This document shows positions 23,859 through 36,615 of a stretch of DNA of 64,000 nucleotides, one piece after another. The translations under genes and the position numbers were made by a program. The first letter of the stretch is position 1, and each line of letters opens with the position of its first letter. The notes below the pieces were generated by a model. It saw only the letters and a program-made list of their open reading frames with translations. It did no database searches and was not told where the DNA came from. Origin of the DNA: Nomia melanderi. Lineage: Eukaryota; Arthropoda; Insecta; Hymenoptera; Halictidae. The stretch spans positions 8,432,001-8,496,000 of the forward strand of contig NC_134999.1 in NCBI RefSeq assembly GCF_051020985.1, written 5' to 3'.

Positions 23859-25799
23859 TTGGTCCCTATGAGATCTCGTCCTGGAGTCCCATCACTGCTA
23901 AGTCAAATGGCTACCCCCGACCTTCCTGGCAATTGTGGCCGACGGAATCCAAGTTTTCCACTTTGGCAACCTGGATTGTATAGTCTAAAGTCATTTTCGA
24001 ACAAAAGTATCCCGACCTTCCCATCGGTCAGCCGGATGTAGCCTTGGTCCCTATGAGATCTCGTCCTGGAGTCCCATCACTGCTAAGTCAAATAACTACA
24101 CCCAACCTTCCTGGCAATTCTGCCCGACGGTGTCCAAGTTTTCCACTTTGGAAACCTGGATTGTATAGTCTAAAGTCAATTTCGACCAAAAGCATCCCCA
24201 CCTTCCCATCGGTCAGCCGGATGTAGCCTTAGTAGCTATTAGACCTTGTCCTGCACTCACATCACTGCTAAGTCAAATGTCTACCCCCGACCTTCATGGC
24301 AATTCTGCCCGACGGAATCCAAGTTTTGCACTTTGGAAACCTGGATTGTATAGTCTAAAGTCAATTTCGACCAAAAGTATCCCGAACTTCCCACGGGTCA
24401 GCCGGATGTAGGCTTCGTCCCTATGAGACATCGTCTTGGAGTCCCATCACTGCTAAGTCAAATGGCTACCCCCTACCTTTCTGGCAATTCTGCCCGACGG
24501 AATCCAAGTTTTCCACTTTGGAAACCTGGATTGTACAGTCTGAAGTCAATTTCGAAAAAAAGTATCCCGACCTTCCCATCGGTCAGCCGGATGTAGCCTT
24601 GGTCCCTATGAGACATCGTCCTCGAGTCCCATCACTGCTAAGTCAAATGGCTACCCCCGACCTTCCTGGCAATTCTGCAGGACGGAATCCAAGTTTTCCA
24701 CTTTGGAAACCTGGATTGTATAGTCTTAAGTCAATTTCGACCAAAAGTATCCCGACCTTCCCATCGGTCAGCCGGATGTAGCCTTGGTCCCTATGAGATC
24801 TCGTCCTGGAGTCCCATCACTGCTAAGTCAAATGACTACCCCCGACCTTCATGGCAATTCTGCCCGACGGAATCCAAGTTTTCCACTTTGGAAACCTGGA
24901 TTGTTTAGTCTAAAGTCATTTTCGATCAAAAGTATCCAGGCCTTCCCATCGGTCAGCCGGATATAGCCTTGGTCCCTATGAGACCTCGCCCTGGTGTCCA
25001 ATCACTGCTAAGTCAAATGGCTTCCCCCGACCTTCCTGGCAATTCCGGCCGACGGAATCCAAGTTTTGCACTTTGGAAACCTGGATTGTATAGTCCAAAG
25101 TCAATTTCGACCAAAAGTATCCCGACCTTCCCATCGGTCAGCCGGATGTAGCCTTGTTCCCTATGAGACCTAGTCCTGGAGTCCCATCACAGCTAAGTCA
25201 AATGGCTCCCCCGACCTTCCTGGCAATTCCGGCCGACGGAATCAAAGTTTTCCACTTTGGAAACCTGGTTTGTATAGTCTAAAGTCAATTTCGACCAAAA
25301 GTAACCCGACCTTCCCATCGGTCAGCCGGATGTAGCCTTGTTCCCTATGAGACCTCTCCCTGGTGCCCAATCACTTCTAAGTCAAATGGCTACCCCCGAC
25401 ATACCTGGCAATTCTGCAGGACGGAATCCAAGTTTTGCACTTTGGAAACCTGGATTGTATAGTCTAAAGTCAATTTCGACTAAAAGTATCCCGAACTTCC
25501 CATTGGTCAGTCGGATGTAGCCTTGGAACCTATGAGACCTCGACCTGGTGTCCAATCACTGCTAAGTCAAATGGCTACCCCCGACCTTCGTGGCAACTCT
25601 GCCCGACGGAATCCAAGTTTTGTACTTTGGAAACCTGGACTGTATTGTCTAAAGTCAATTTCGACCAAAAGTAACCCGACCTTCTCATCGGTCAGCCGGA
25701 TGTAGCCTTGTTCCTATGAGACCTCGTCCTGGAGTCCCATCACTGCTAAGTCAAATGACTACTCCCGACCTTCATGGCAATTCTGCGCGACGGAATCCA

Positions 25800-26174
25800 T
25801 TTTTCCTCTTTGGCAACCTGGTTTGTATAGTCTAAAGTCATTTTCGACCAAAAGTATCCATACCTTCCCATCGGTCAGCTGGATGTAGCCTTGGGCGCTA
25901 TTAGACCTCGTCCTTGTGTCCCATCACAGCTAAGTCAAATGGCTCCCCCGACCTTCCTGGCAATTCCGGCCGACGGAATAGAAGTTTTCCACTTTGGAAA
26001 CCTGGTTTGTATAGTCTAAAGTCATTTTCGACCAAAATATCCCGACCTTCCCATCGGTCAGCCGGATGCAGCCTTGGAACCTATGAGACCTCGTCCTGGA
26101 GTCCCATCACTGCTAAGTCAAATGACTACCCCCGACCTTGATGGCAATTCCGTCCGACGGAATCCAAGTTTTCC
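25800..26174 (+). repeat. Two-monomer block, copy 1 (partner at 27464)
   Basis: This matches 27464-27838 at an offset of 1,664 bp, nine monomers. Private markers are TATCCATACC, TTGGGCGCTATTAGACC, CCTTGTGTCCC, GGAATAGAAG and ACCAAAATATCCC, where two bases are missing. Confidence 0.87.
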
Positions 26175-27318
26175 ACTTTGGAAACCTGGTTTGTATAGTC
26201 TAAAGTCAATTTCGCCCAAATTTATCTCGACCTTCCCATCGGTCGGTCGGATGTAGCCTTGGTCCCTATGAGACCTCGTCCTGGAGTCCAATCACTGCTA
26301 AGTTAAATTGCTACCCCCGACCTTCCTGGCAATTCTGCCCGACGGAATCCAAGTTTTCCTCTTTGGCAACCTGGTTTGAATAGTCTAAAGTCATTTTCGA
26401 CCAAAAGTATCCAGACCTTCCCATCGGTCAGCCGGATGTAGCCTTGGTCCCTATGAGACCTCTCCCTGGTGTCCAATCACTGCTAAGTCAAATGGCTACG
26501 CCCGACCTTCCAGGCAATTCTGCCCGACGGAATCCAAGTTTTCCACTTTGGAAACCTGGATTGTATAGTCTAAAGTCAATTTCGACCAAAAGTATCCCGA
26601 ACTTCCCATCGGTCAGCCGGATGTAGCCCTGGAACCAATGAGACCTCGTCCTGGAGTCCCATCACTGCTAAGTCAAGTGACTACCCACGACCTTCCTGGC
26701 AATTCTGCCCGACGGAATCCAAGTTTTGTACTTTGGAAACCTGGACTGTATAGTCTAAAGTCAATTTCGACCAAAAGTATCCCGACCTTCCCATCGGTCA
26801 GCCGGATGTAGCCTTGGTCCCTATGAGACCTCGCCCTGGAGTCCAATCACTGCTAAGTAAAATTGCTACCCCCGACCTTCCTGGTAATTCTGCCCGACGG
26901 AATCCAAGTTTTCCTCTTTGGCAACCTGGTTTGTATAGTCTAAAGTCATTTTCGACCAAAAGTATCCAGGCCTTCCCATCGGTCAGCCGGATATAGCCTT
27001 GGTTCCTATGACATCTCGTCCTGGAGTCCCATCACTGCTAAGTCAAATGGCTACCCCCGACCATCCTGGCAATTCTGGCCCACGGAATCCAAGTTTTCCT
27101 CTTTGGCAACCTGGTTTGTATAGTCTAATGTCATTTTCCACCAAAAGTATCCAGACCTTCCCATCGGTCAGCCGGATGTAGCCTTGGTCCCTATGAGACC
27201 TCTCCCTGGTGTCCACTCACTGCTAAGTCAAATGGCTACCCCCTACCTTCCTGGAAATTCTGGCCGACGGAATCCAAGTTTTCCACTTTGGCAACCTGGA
27301 TTGTATAGTCTAAAGATA
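26175..27318 (+). repeat. Mixed monomers
   Basis: About six monomers. Units here carry a GGTCGGTCGGATG end (near 26240), TTAAATTGC (near 26302) and a CATCTCGTCC unit with GGCCCACGG (near 27030-27090). Only satellite sequence is seen. Confidence 0.8.
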
Positions 27319-28072
27319 ATTTCGACCAAAAGTATCCCGACCTTCCCATCGGTCTGCCGGATGTAGCCTTCGTCCCTATGCGACATCGTCCTGGAGTCCC
27401 ATCACTGCTAAGTCAAAATGGCTACCCCCGACCTTCCTGGCAATTCTGTACGACGGAATCCAAGTTTTCCTCTTTGGCAACCTGGTTTGTATAGTCTAAA
27501 GTCATTTTCGACCAAAAGTATCCATACCTTCCCATCGGTCAGCTGGATGTAGCCTTGGGCGCTATTAGACCTCGTCCTTGTGTCCCATCACAGCTAAGTC
27601 AAATGGCTCCCCCGACCTTCCTGGCAATTCCGGCCGACGGAATAGAAGTTTTCCACTTTGGAAACCTGGTTTGTATAGTCTAAAGTCATTTTCGACCAAA
27701 ATATCCCGACCTTCCCATCGGTCAGCCGGATGCAGCCTTGGAACCTATGAGACCTCGTCCTGGAGTCCCATCACTGCTAAGTCAAATGACTACCCCCGAC
27801 CTTGATCGCAATTCCGTCCGACGGAATCCAAGTTTTGCCCTTCGGAAACCTGGATTGTATAGTCTAAAGTCACTTTCGACCAAAAGTATCCCGACCTTCC
27901 CATCGGTCTGCCGGATGTAGCCTTCGTCCCTATGCGACATCGTCCTGGAGTCCCATCACTGCTAAGTCAAAATGGCTACCCCCGACCTTCCTGGCAATTC
28001 TGTACGACGGAATCCAAGTTTTCCTCTTTGGCAACCTGGTTTGTATAGTCTAAAGTCATTTTCGACCAAAAG
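27319..28072 (+). repeat. Trimer echo plus copy 2 of the 25800 block
   Basis: About 27319-27518 matches 27873-28072 at an offset of 554 bp (three monomers). Markers are GGTCTGCCGG, TATGCGACATCG, CAAAATGGC with an extra A, and TCTGTACGACGG. Between the two lies 27464-27838, the second copy of the 25800 block. The first copy of that block is therefore flanked by different neighbours. Confidence 0.85.
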
Positions 28073-29584
28073 TATCCCGACCTTCCCATCGGTCAGCCGG
28101 ATGTAGCCTTGGTCCCTATGAGACCTCGTCCTGGAGTCCCATCACAGCTAAGTCAAATGACTCCCCCGACCTTGCTGGCAATTCCGGCCGACGGAATCCA
28201 AGTTTTCCACTTTGGAAACCTGGTCTGTATAGTCTAAAGTCAATTTCGACCTAAAGTATCCCGACCCTCTCGCCGGTCAGCCGGATGTAGCCTTGGTCCC
28301 TATGAGACCTCTCCCTGGTGTCCAATTACTGCAAAGTCAAATGGCTCCCCCGACCTTCCTGGCAATTCTAGCGGACGGAATCCAAGTTTTCCACTTTGGA
28401 AACCTGGATTGTATAGCCTAAAGTCAATTTCGACCAAAAGTATCCCGACCTTCCCATCGGTCAGCCGGATGTAGCCTTCGTCCCTATGAGACATCGTCGT
28501 GGAGTCCCATCACTGCTAAGTCAAATGGCTACCCCCGACCTTCCTGGCAATTCTGCCCGACGGAATCCAAGTTTTGCACTTTGGAAACCTGGATTGTATA
28601 GTCTAAAGTCAATTTCGACCAAAAGTATCCCGACCTTCCCATCGGTCAGCCGGATGTAGCCTTGGTCCCTATGAGAACTCTCCCTGGTGTCTAATCACTG
28701 CTAAGTCAAATGGCTTCCCCCGACCATCCTGGCAATTCTGCCCGACGGAATCCAAGTTTTCCACTTTGGAAACCGGGATTGTATAGTCTAAACCCAGTTT
28801 CGACCAAAAGTATCCCGACCTTCCCATCGGTCAGCCGGATGTAGCCTTGGTCTCTATGAGACCTCTCCCTGGTGTCCAATCACTTCTAAGTCAAATGGCT
28901 TCCCCCGACCTTGCTGGCAATTCTGGCCGACGGAATCCAAGTTTTCCACTTTGAAAACCTAGATTGTATAGTCTAAAGTCAATTTCGACCAAAAGTATCC
29001 CGACCTTCCCATCGGTCAGCCGGATGTAGCTTTCGTCCCTATGAGACCTCGTCCTGGAGTCCCATCACTACTAAGTCAAATGGCTTCCCCCGACCTTCCT
29101 GGCAATTCCGGCCGACGGAATCCAAGTTTTCCACTTTGAAAAATTGGTTTGTATAGTCTAAAGTCAATTTCGACTAATTGTATCCCGATCTTCCCATCGG
29201 TCAGCCGGATGTAGCCATGGAACCTGAGACCTCGTCCTGGAGTCCCATCACTGCTAAGTCAAATGACTACCCCCGACCTTCCTGGCAATTTTGCCCGACG
29301 GAGTCCAAGTTTTCCACTTTGGAAACCTGGTTTGTATAGTCTAAAGTCAATTTCGACCAAAAGTATCCCGACCTTCCGATCGGTCAGCCGGATGTAGCCA
29401 TGGAACCTATGAGACCTCGCCCTGGTATCCAGTCACAGCTAAGTCAAATGACTACCCCCGACATTCATGGCAATTCTGCCCGACGGAATCCAAGTTTTCC
29501 ACTTTGGAAACCTGGATTGTATAGTCTAAAGTCAATTTCGACCGAAAGTATTCCGACCTTCCCATCGGTCAGCCGGATGTAGCC
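28073..29584 (+). repeat. Mixed monomers, diverged
   Basis: About eight monomers. Distinctive units include TCTCGCCGG near 28268, AAACCCAGTTTCG near 28790, GACTAATTG near 29173 and one with GTAGCCATGGAACCTGAGACC near 29213, another two-base-shortened unit. No gene or insertion is visible. Confidence 0.8.
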
Positions 29585-29955
29585 TTCGTCCCTATGAGAC
29601 ATCGTCCTGGAGTCCCATCACTACTAAGTCAAATGGCTACCCCCGACCTTCCAGGCAATTCTGCCCGACGGAATCCAAGTTTTCCACTTTGGAAACCTGG
29701 ATTGTATAGTCTAACGTCAATTTCGACCAAAAGTATCCCGAACTTCCCATCGGTCAGCCGGATGTAGCCTTGGAGCCTATGAGACCTCGTCCTGGAGTCC
29801 CATCACTGCTAAGGAAAGTGACTACCCCCGACCTTCCTGGCAATTCTGCCCGGCGGAGCCCAAGTTTTCGACTTTGGAAACCTGGTTTGTATAGTCTAAA
29901 GTCAACTACGACCAAAAGTATCCCGAACTTCCCATCGGTCAGCCGGATGTAGCCT
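29585..29955 (+). repeat. Two-monomer block related to 62766-63135
   Basis: The units here carry CTACTAAGTC, CCTTCCAGGC, TCTAACGTC, TTGGAGCC and AAGGAAAGTGAC. The same set occurs at about 62766-63060, an offset of 33,181 bp. The AAGGAAAGTG variant is also found near 39801, 44881, 47840 and 48025. Confidence 0.8.
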
Positions 29956-31060
29956 TGGACCCTATGAGTCCTCGCCCTGGTGTCCAATCACTGCTAAGTC
30001 AAATGGCTACCCCCGACCTTCCTGGCAATTCTGGCCGACGGAATCCAAGTTTTCCACTTTGGAAACCTGGATTGTTTAGTCTAAAGTCAATTTCGACCAA
30101 AAGTATCCCGACCCTCCCATCAGTCAGCCGGATGTAGCCTTGGTCCCTATGAGACCTCTCCCTGGTGTCCAATCACTGCTAAGTCGAATGGCTACCACCG
30201 ACCTTCCTGGTAATTCTGCCCGACGGAGCCCAAGTTTTGCACTTTGGAAACCTGGATTGTATTGTCTAAAGGCATTTTCGACAAAAAGTATCCAGGCCTT
30301 CCCATCGGTCAGCCGGATGTAGCCTTGGTCCCTATGAGATCCCGTCATGGAGTCCCATCACGGCTAAGTCAAATGGCTACCCCCGACCTTCCTGGCAATT
30401 CTGGCCGACGGAATCCAAGTTTTCCACTTTGGCAACCTGGTTTGTATAGTCTAAAGTCATTTTCGACCAAAAGTATCCAGACCTTCCCATCGGTCAGCCG
30501 GATGTAGCCTTGGTCCCTATGAGACCTCGACGTGGAGTCCAATTACTGCTAAGTCAAATGGCTTCCCCAGACCTTCCTGGCAATTCTGGCCCACGGAATC
30601 CACGTTTTCCACTTTGGCAACCTGGTTTGTATAGCCGAAAGTCAATTGCGACCAAAAGTATCCAGACCTTCCCATCGGTCAGCCGGATGTATGCTTCGTC
30701 CCTATGAGACATCGTCGTGGAGTCCCATCACTGCTAAGTGAAATGGCTACCCCCGACCTTCCTGGCAATTCTGCCCGACGGAATCCAAGTTTTGCACTTT
30801 GAAAACCTGGATTGTATTATCTAAAGTCATTTTCGACAAAAAGTATCCAGGCCTTCCCATCCGTCAGCCGGATGTAGCGTTGGTCCCTATGAGATCTCGT
30901 CCTGGAGTCACATCACGGCTAAGTCAAATGGCTACCCCCGACCTTCCTGGCAATTCTGGCCGACGGAATCCAAGTTTTCCACTTTGGCAACCTGGTTTGT
31001 ATAGTCTAAAGTCATTTTCGACCAAAAGTATCCAGACCTTCCCATCGGTCAGCCGGATGT
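29956..31060 (+). repeat. Monomers including a trimer echo (555 bp)
   Basis: About 30230-30500 aligns with 30785-31060 at an offset of 555 bp. Markers are GACAAAAAGTATCCAGGCC, the TCACGGCTAAG variant and GGCAACCTGG. The second copy has base changes such as ATTATCTAAAG and CATCCGTC. The unit at 29955 (TTGGACCCTATGAGTCC) is an early example of type C in the 33-36 kb higher-order pattern. Confidence 0.82.
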
Positions 31061-33285
31061 AGCCTTGGTCTCTATGAGACCTCTCCCTGGTGTCCAATCA
31101 CTTCTAAGTCAAATGGCTTCCCCCGACCTTCCTCGCAATTCCGGCCGACGGAATCCAAGTTTTCCACTTTGAAAACCTGGTTTGTATTGTCTAAAGTCAA
31201 TTTCGACCAAAAGTATCCCGACCTTCCCATCGGTCAGCCGGATGTATCCTTGGACCCTATGAGACATCGTCCTGGAGTCCCATCACTGCTAAGTCAAACG
31301 GCTACCCCCGACCTTCCTGGCAATTCTGCCCGACGGAAACCAAGTTTTGCACTTTGGAAACCTGGATTGTATAGTCCAAAGTCAATTTCGAACAAAAGTA
31401 TCCCGAACTTCCCACGGGTCAGCCGGATGTAGGCTTGGTCCCTATGAGACCTCTCCCTGGTGTCCAATCACTGCTAAGTCGAATGGCTACCCCCGACCTT
31501 CCTGGCAATTCTGCCCGGCGGAGCCCAATTTTTCGACTTTGGAAACCTGGTTTGTATAGTCTAAAGTCAACTTCGACCAAAAGTATCCCGACCTTCCCAT
31601 CGGTCAGCCGGATGTAGCCTTGGACCCTCTGAGTCCTCGCCCTGGTGTCCAATCACTGCTAAGTCAAATGGCTACCCCCGACCTTCCTGGCAATTCTGGC
31701 CGACGGAATCCAAGTTTTCCACTTTGGAAACCTGGATTGTTTAGTCTAAAGTCAATTTCGACCAAAAGTATCCCGAACTTCCCACGGGTCAGCCGGATGT
31801 AGGCTTCGTCCCTATGAGACATCCTCGTGGAGTCCCATCAGTGCTGAGTCAAATGGCTACCCCCGACCTTCCTGGCAATTCTGCCCGACGGAATCCAAGT
31901 TTCTCACTTTGGAAACCTGGATTGTATAGTCTAAAGTCAATTTCGACCAAAAGTATCCCGACCTTCCCATCGGTCAGCCGGATGTAGCCTTCGGCCCTAT
32001 GAGACATCGTCCTGGAATCCCATCACAGCTAAGTCAAATGGCTACCCCCGACCTTCCAGGCCATTCTGCCCAACGGAATCCAAGTTTTGCACTTTGGAAA
32101 CCTGGATTGTATAGTCTAAAGACATTATCGGCCAAAAGTATCCAGAGCTTCCCATCGGTCAGCCAGATGTAGCCTTGGTCCCTATGAGACCTCGTCCTGG
32201 ACTCCCATCACAGCTAAGTCAAATGGCTACCCCCGACCTTCCTGGCAATTCTGCCCTGACGGAATGGAAGTTTTGCACTTTGGAAACCTGGATTGTATAG
32301 TCGAAAGTCATTTTCGACCAAATGTATCCAGACCTTCCCATCGGTCGGCCGGATGTAGCCTTGGAACCTATGAGACCTCGTCCTGGAGTCCCATCACTAC
32401 TAAGTCGAATGGCTACCCCCGACCTTCCTGGTAATTCTGCCCGACGGAGCCCAAGTTTTCCACTTAGGAAACCTGGTTTGTATAGTCTAAAGTCAATTTC
32501 GACCAAAAGTATCCAGACCTTCCCATTGGTCAGCCGGATGTAGCCTTGGTCCCTGTGAGATCTCGACCTGGAGTCCCATCACTGCTAAGTCAAATGGCTA
32601 CCCCCGACCTTCCTGGCAATTCTGCACGACGGAGCCCAAGTTTTCTACTTAGGAAACCTGGATTGTATAGTCTAAAATCAATTTCGACCAAAAGTATCCC
32701 GAACTTCCCACGGGTCAGCCGGATGTAGGCTTCGTCCCTATGAGACATCGTCGTGGAGTCCCATCACTGCTAAGTCAAATGACTCCCCCCGACCTTCCTG
32801 GCAATTCTGCCCGACGGAATCCAAGTTTTGCACTTTGGAAACCTGGATTGTATAGTCTAAAGTCAATTTCGACCAAAAGTATCCCGACCGTCCCATCGGT
32901 CAGCCGGATGTAGTCTTCGTCCCTATGAGACATCGTCCTATAGTCCCATCACTGCTAAGTCAAATAGCTACCCCCGACCTTCCTTGCAATTCTGCCCAAC
33001 GGAATCCAAGTTTTGCACTTTGGAAACCTGGATTGTATAGTCAAAAGTCAATTTCGACCAAAAGTATCCCGACCCTCCCATCGGTCATCCGGATGTAGCC
33101 TTGGTCCCTATGAGACCTCGCCCTGGTGTCCAATCACTGCTAAGTCAAATAGCTACCCCCGACCTTCCTGGCAATTCTGCCCGACGGAATCCAAGTTTCC
33201 CACTTTGGAAACCTGGATTGTTTAGTCTAAAGACAATTTCGACCAAAAGTATCCCGACCCTCCCATCGGTCAGCCGGATGTAGCC
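31061..33285 (+). repeat. Mixed monomers containing precursors of the 33-36 kb pattern
   Basis: 31435-31800 resembles 33471-33838 at an offset of 2,036 bp. Units near 31805 (CATCCTCGTGG) and 32916 (CATCGTCCTATAGTCCC) are of types E and F used later. A segment at 32125-32406 (TTATCGGCC, CAGAGCTTCCC, CCCTGACGGAATGGAAG, GGTCGGCCGG) recurs at 63271-63550, an offset of 31,146 bp. Confidence 0.82.
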
Positions 33286-34765
33286 TTGGTCCCTATGAGA
33301 CCTCTCCCTGGAGTCCAATCACTGCTAAGTCGAATGGCTACCCCCGACCTTCCTGGTAATTCTGCCCGACGGAGCCCAAGTTTTCTACTTAGGAAACCTG
33401 GTTTGTATAGTCTAAAGTCAATTTCGACCAAAAGTATCCCGAACTTCCCACGGGTCAGCCGGATGTAGGCTTGGTCCCTATGAGACCTCTCCCTGGTGTC
33501 CAATCACTGCTAAGTCGAATGGCTACCCCCGACCTTCCTGGCAATTCTGCCCGGCGGAGCCCAAGTTTTCGACTTTGGAAACCTGGTTTGTATAGTCTAA
33601 AGTCAACTTCGACCAAAAGTATCCCGACCTTCCCATCGGTCAGCCGGATGTAGCCTTGGACCCTATGAGTCCTCGCCCTGGTGTCCAATCACTGCTAAGT
33701 CAAATGGCTACCCCCGACCTTCCTGGCAATTCTGGCCGACGGAATCCAAGTTTTCCACTTTGGAAACCTGGATTGTTTAGTCTAAAGTCAATTTCGACCA
33801 AAAGTATCCCGAACTTCCCATCGGTCAGCCGGATGTAGCCTTGGAACCTATGAGACCTCGTCCTGGAGTCCCGTCACTGCTAACTCAAATGACTACCCCC
33901 GACCTTCATGGCAATTCTGCCCGACGGAATCCAAGTTTTCCACTTTGGAATCCTGGATTGTATAGTCTAAAGTCAATTTCGACCAAAAGTATCCCGACCC
34001 TCCCATCGGTCAGCCGGATGTAGCCTTGGTCCCTATGAGACCTCTCCCTGGAGTCCAATCACTGCTAAGTCGAATGGCTTCCCCCGACCTTCCTGGTAAT
34101 TCTGCCCGACGGAGCCCAAGTTTTCTACTTAGGAAACCTGGTTTGTATAGTCTAAAGTCAATTTCGACCAAAAGTATCCCGAACTTCCCACGGGTCAGCC
34201 GGATGTAGGCTTGGTCCCTATGAGACCTCTCCCTGGTGTCCAATCACTGCTAAGTCGAATGGCTACCCCCGACCTTCCTGGCAATTCTGCCCGGCGGAGC
34301 CCAAGTTTTCGACTTTGGAAACCTGGTTTGTATAGTCTAAAGTCAACTTCGACCAAAAGTATCCCGACCTTCCCATCGGTCAGCCGGATGTAGCCTTGGA
34401 CCCTATGAGTCCTCGCCCTGGTGTCCAATCACTGCTAAGTCAAATGGCTACCCCCGACCTTCCTGGCAATTCTGGCCGACGGAATCCAAGTTTTCCACTT
34501 TGGAAACCTGGATTGTTTAGTCTAAAGTCAATTTCGACCAAAAGTATCCCGAACTTCCCATCGGTCAGCCGGATGTAGCCTTGGAACCTATGAGACCTCG
34601 TCCTGGAGTCCCGTCACTGCTAACTCAAATGACTACCCCCGACCTTCATGGCAATTCTGCCCGACGGAATCCAAGTTTTCCACTTTGGAATCCTGGATTG
34701 TATAGTCTAAAGTCAATTTCGACCAAAAGTATCCCGACCCTCCCATCGGTCAGCCGGATGTAGCC
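33286..34765 (+). repeat. Tetramer higher-order repeat, two copies (740 bp)
   Basis: Four monomer types, here called A (33286), B (33471), C (33656) and D (33841), repeat in the same order at 34026, 34211, 34396 and 34581. A has TTTTCTACTTAGG and CCCACGGGTC. B has CCCGGCGGAGCCC and TCAACTTCG. C has TTGGACCCTATGAGTCC. D has CCCGTCACTGCTAACTC and TTCATGGC. Copies differ at few bases, for example GGCTTCCCCC at 34077 against GGCTACCCCC at 33337. Confidence 0.92.
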
Positions 34766-36615
34766 TTGGTCCCTATGAGACCTCTCCCTGGTGTCCAATC
34801 ACTGCTAAGTCGAATGGCTACCCCCGACCTTCCTGGTAATTCTGCCCGACGGAGCCCAAGTTTTCTACTTAGGAAACCTGGTTTGTATAGTCTAAAGTCA
34901 ATTTCGACCAAAAGTATCCCGAACTTCCCACGGGTCAGCCGGATGTAGGCTTCGTCCCTATGAGACATCCTCGTGGAGTCCCATCACTGCTGAGTCAAAT
35001 GGCTACCCCCGACCTTCCTGGCAATTCTGCCCGACGGAATCCAAGTTTTGCACTTTGGAAACCTGGATTGTATAGTCTAAAGTCAATTTCGACCAAAAGT
35101 ATCCCGACCGTCCCATCGGTCAGCCGGATGTAGTCTTCGTCCCTATGAGACATCGTCCTATAGTCCCATCACTGCTAAGTCAAATAGCTACCCCCGACCT
35201 TCCTTGCAATTCTGCCCAACGGAATCCAAGTTTTGCACTTTGGAAACCTGGATTGTATAGTCAAAAGTCAATTTCGACCAAAAGTATCCCGACCCTCCCA
35301 TCGGTCAGCCGGATGTAGCCTTGGTCCCTATGAGACCTCGCCCTGGTGTCCAATCACTGCTAAGTCGAATGGCTACCCCCGACCTTCCTGGCAATTCTGC
35401 CCGGCGGAGCCCAAGTTTTCGACTTTGGAAACCTGGTTTGTATAGTCTAAAGTCAACTTCGACCAAAAGTATCCCGACCTTCCCATCGGTCAGCCGGATG
35501 TAGCCTTGGACCCTATGAGTCCTCGCCCTGGTGTCCAATCACTGCTAAGTCAAATGGCTACCCCCGACCTTCCTGGCAATTCTGGCCGACGGAATCCAAG
35601 TTTTCCACTTTGGAAACCTGGATTGTTTAGTCTAAAGTCAATTTCGACCAAAAGTATCCCGAACTTCCCATCGGTCAGCCGGATGTAGCCTTGGAACCTA
35701 TGAGACCTCGTCCTGGAGTCCCGTCACTGCTAACTCAAATGACTACCCCCGACCTTCATGGCAATTCTGCCCGACGGAATCCAAGTTTTCCACTTTGGAA
35801 TCCTGGATTGTATAGTCTAAAGTCAATTTCGACCAAAAGTATCCCGACCCTCCCATCGGTCAGCCGGATGTAGCCTTGGTCCCTATGAGACCTCTCCCTG
35901 GTGTCCAATCACTGCTAAGTCGAATGGCTACCCCCGACCTTCCTGGTAATTCTGCCCGACGGAGCCCAAGTTTTCTACTTAGGAAACCTGGTTTGTATAG
36001 TCTAAAGTCAATTTCGACCAAAAGTATCCCGAACTTCCCACGGGTCAGCCGGATGTAGGCTTCGTCCCTATGAGACATCCTCGTGGAGTCCCATCACTGC
36101 TGAGTCAAATGGCTACCCCCGACCTTCCTGGCAATTCTGCCCGACGGAATCCAAGTTTTGCACTTTGGAAACCTGGATTGTATAGTCTAAAGTCAATTTC
36201 GACCAAAAGTATCCCGACCGTCCCATCGGTCAGCCGGATGTAGTCTTCGTCCCTATGAGACATCGTCCTATAGTCCCATCACTGCTAAGTCAAATAGCTA
36301 CCCCCGACCTTCCTTGCAATTCTGCCCAACGGAATCCAAGTTTTGCACTTTGGAAACCTGGATTGTATAGTCAAAAGTCAATTTCGACCAAAAGTATCCC
36401 GACCCTCCCATCGGTCAGCCGGATGTAGCCTTGGTCCCTATGAGACCTCGCCCTGGTGTCCAATCACTGCTAAGTCAAATAGCTACCCCCGACCTTCCTG
36501 GCAATTCTGCCCGACGGAATCCAAGTTTCTCACTTTGGAAACCTGGATTGTATAGTCTAAAGTCAATTTCGACCAAAAGTATCCCGACCTTCCCATCGGT
36601 CAGCCGGATGTAGCC
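34766..36615 (+). repeat. Hexamer higher-order repeat replacing the tetramer (1,110 bp)
   Basis: The order is A (34766), E, F, B-like (35321), C (35506), D (35691), A (35876), E, F and then G (36431). The 1,110-bp match covers about 34230-35345 against 35340-36455. E has CATCCTCGTGG and TGCTGAGTC; F has CATCGTCCTATAGTCCC and CAAATAGC. The unit at 35321 starts like G (CTCGCCCTGG) and continues like B, so it is a recombinant monomer that probably marks the exchange creating the hexamer. Confidence 0.9.

Larger units (their letters stand above)
22863..25799 (+). repeat. Mixed monomers with a weak tetramer echo
   Basis: About sixteen monomers of many types. A partial tetramer echo aligns about 23225-23345 with 23964-24085 (offset 739 bp; TTTTCGAACAAAAG). 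Odd single units include CTTAGTAGCTATTAGACC with TGCACTCACATC near 24228 and a run of A in TTTCGAAAAAAAG near 24550. No gene or insertion is visible. Confidence 0.8.
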
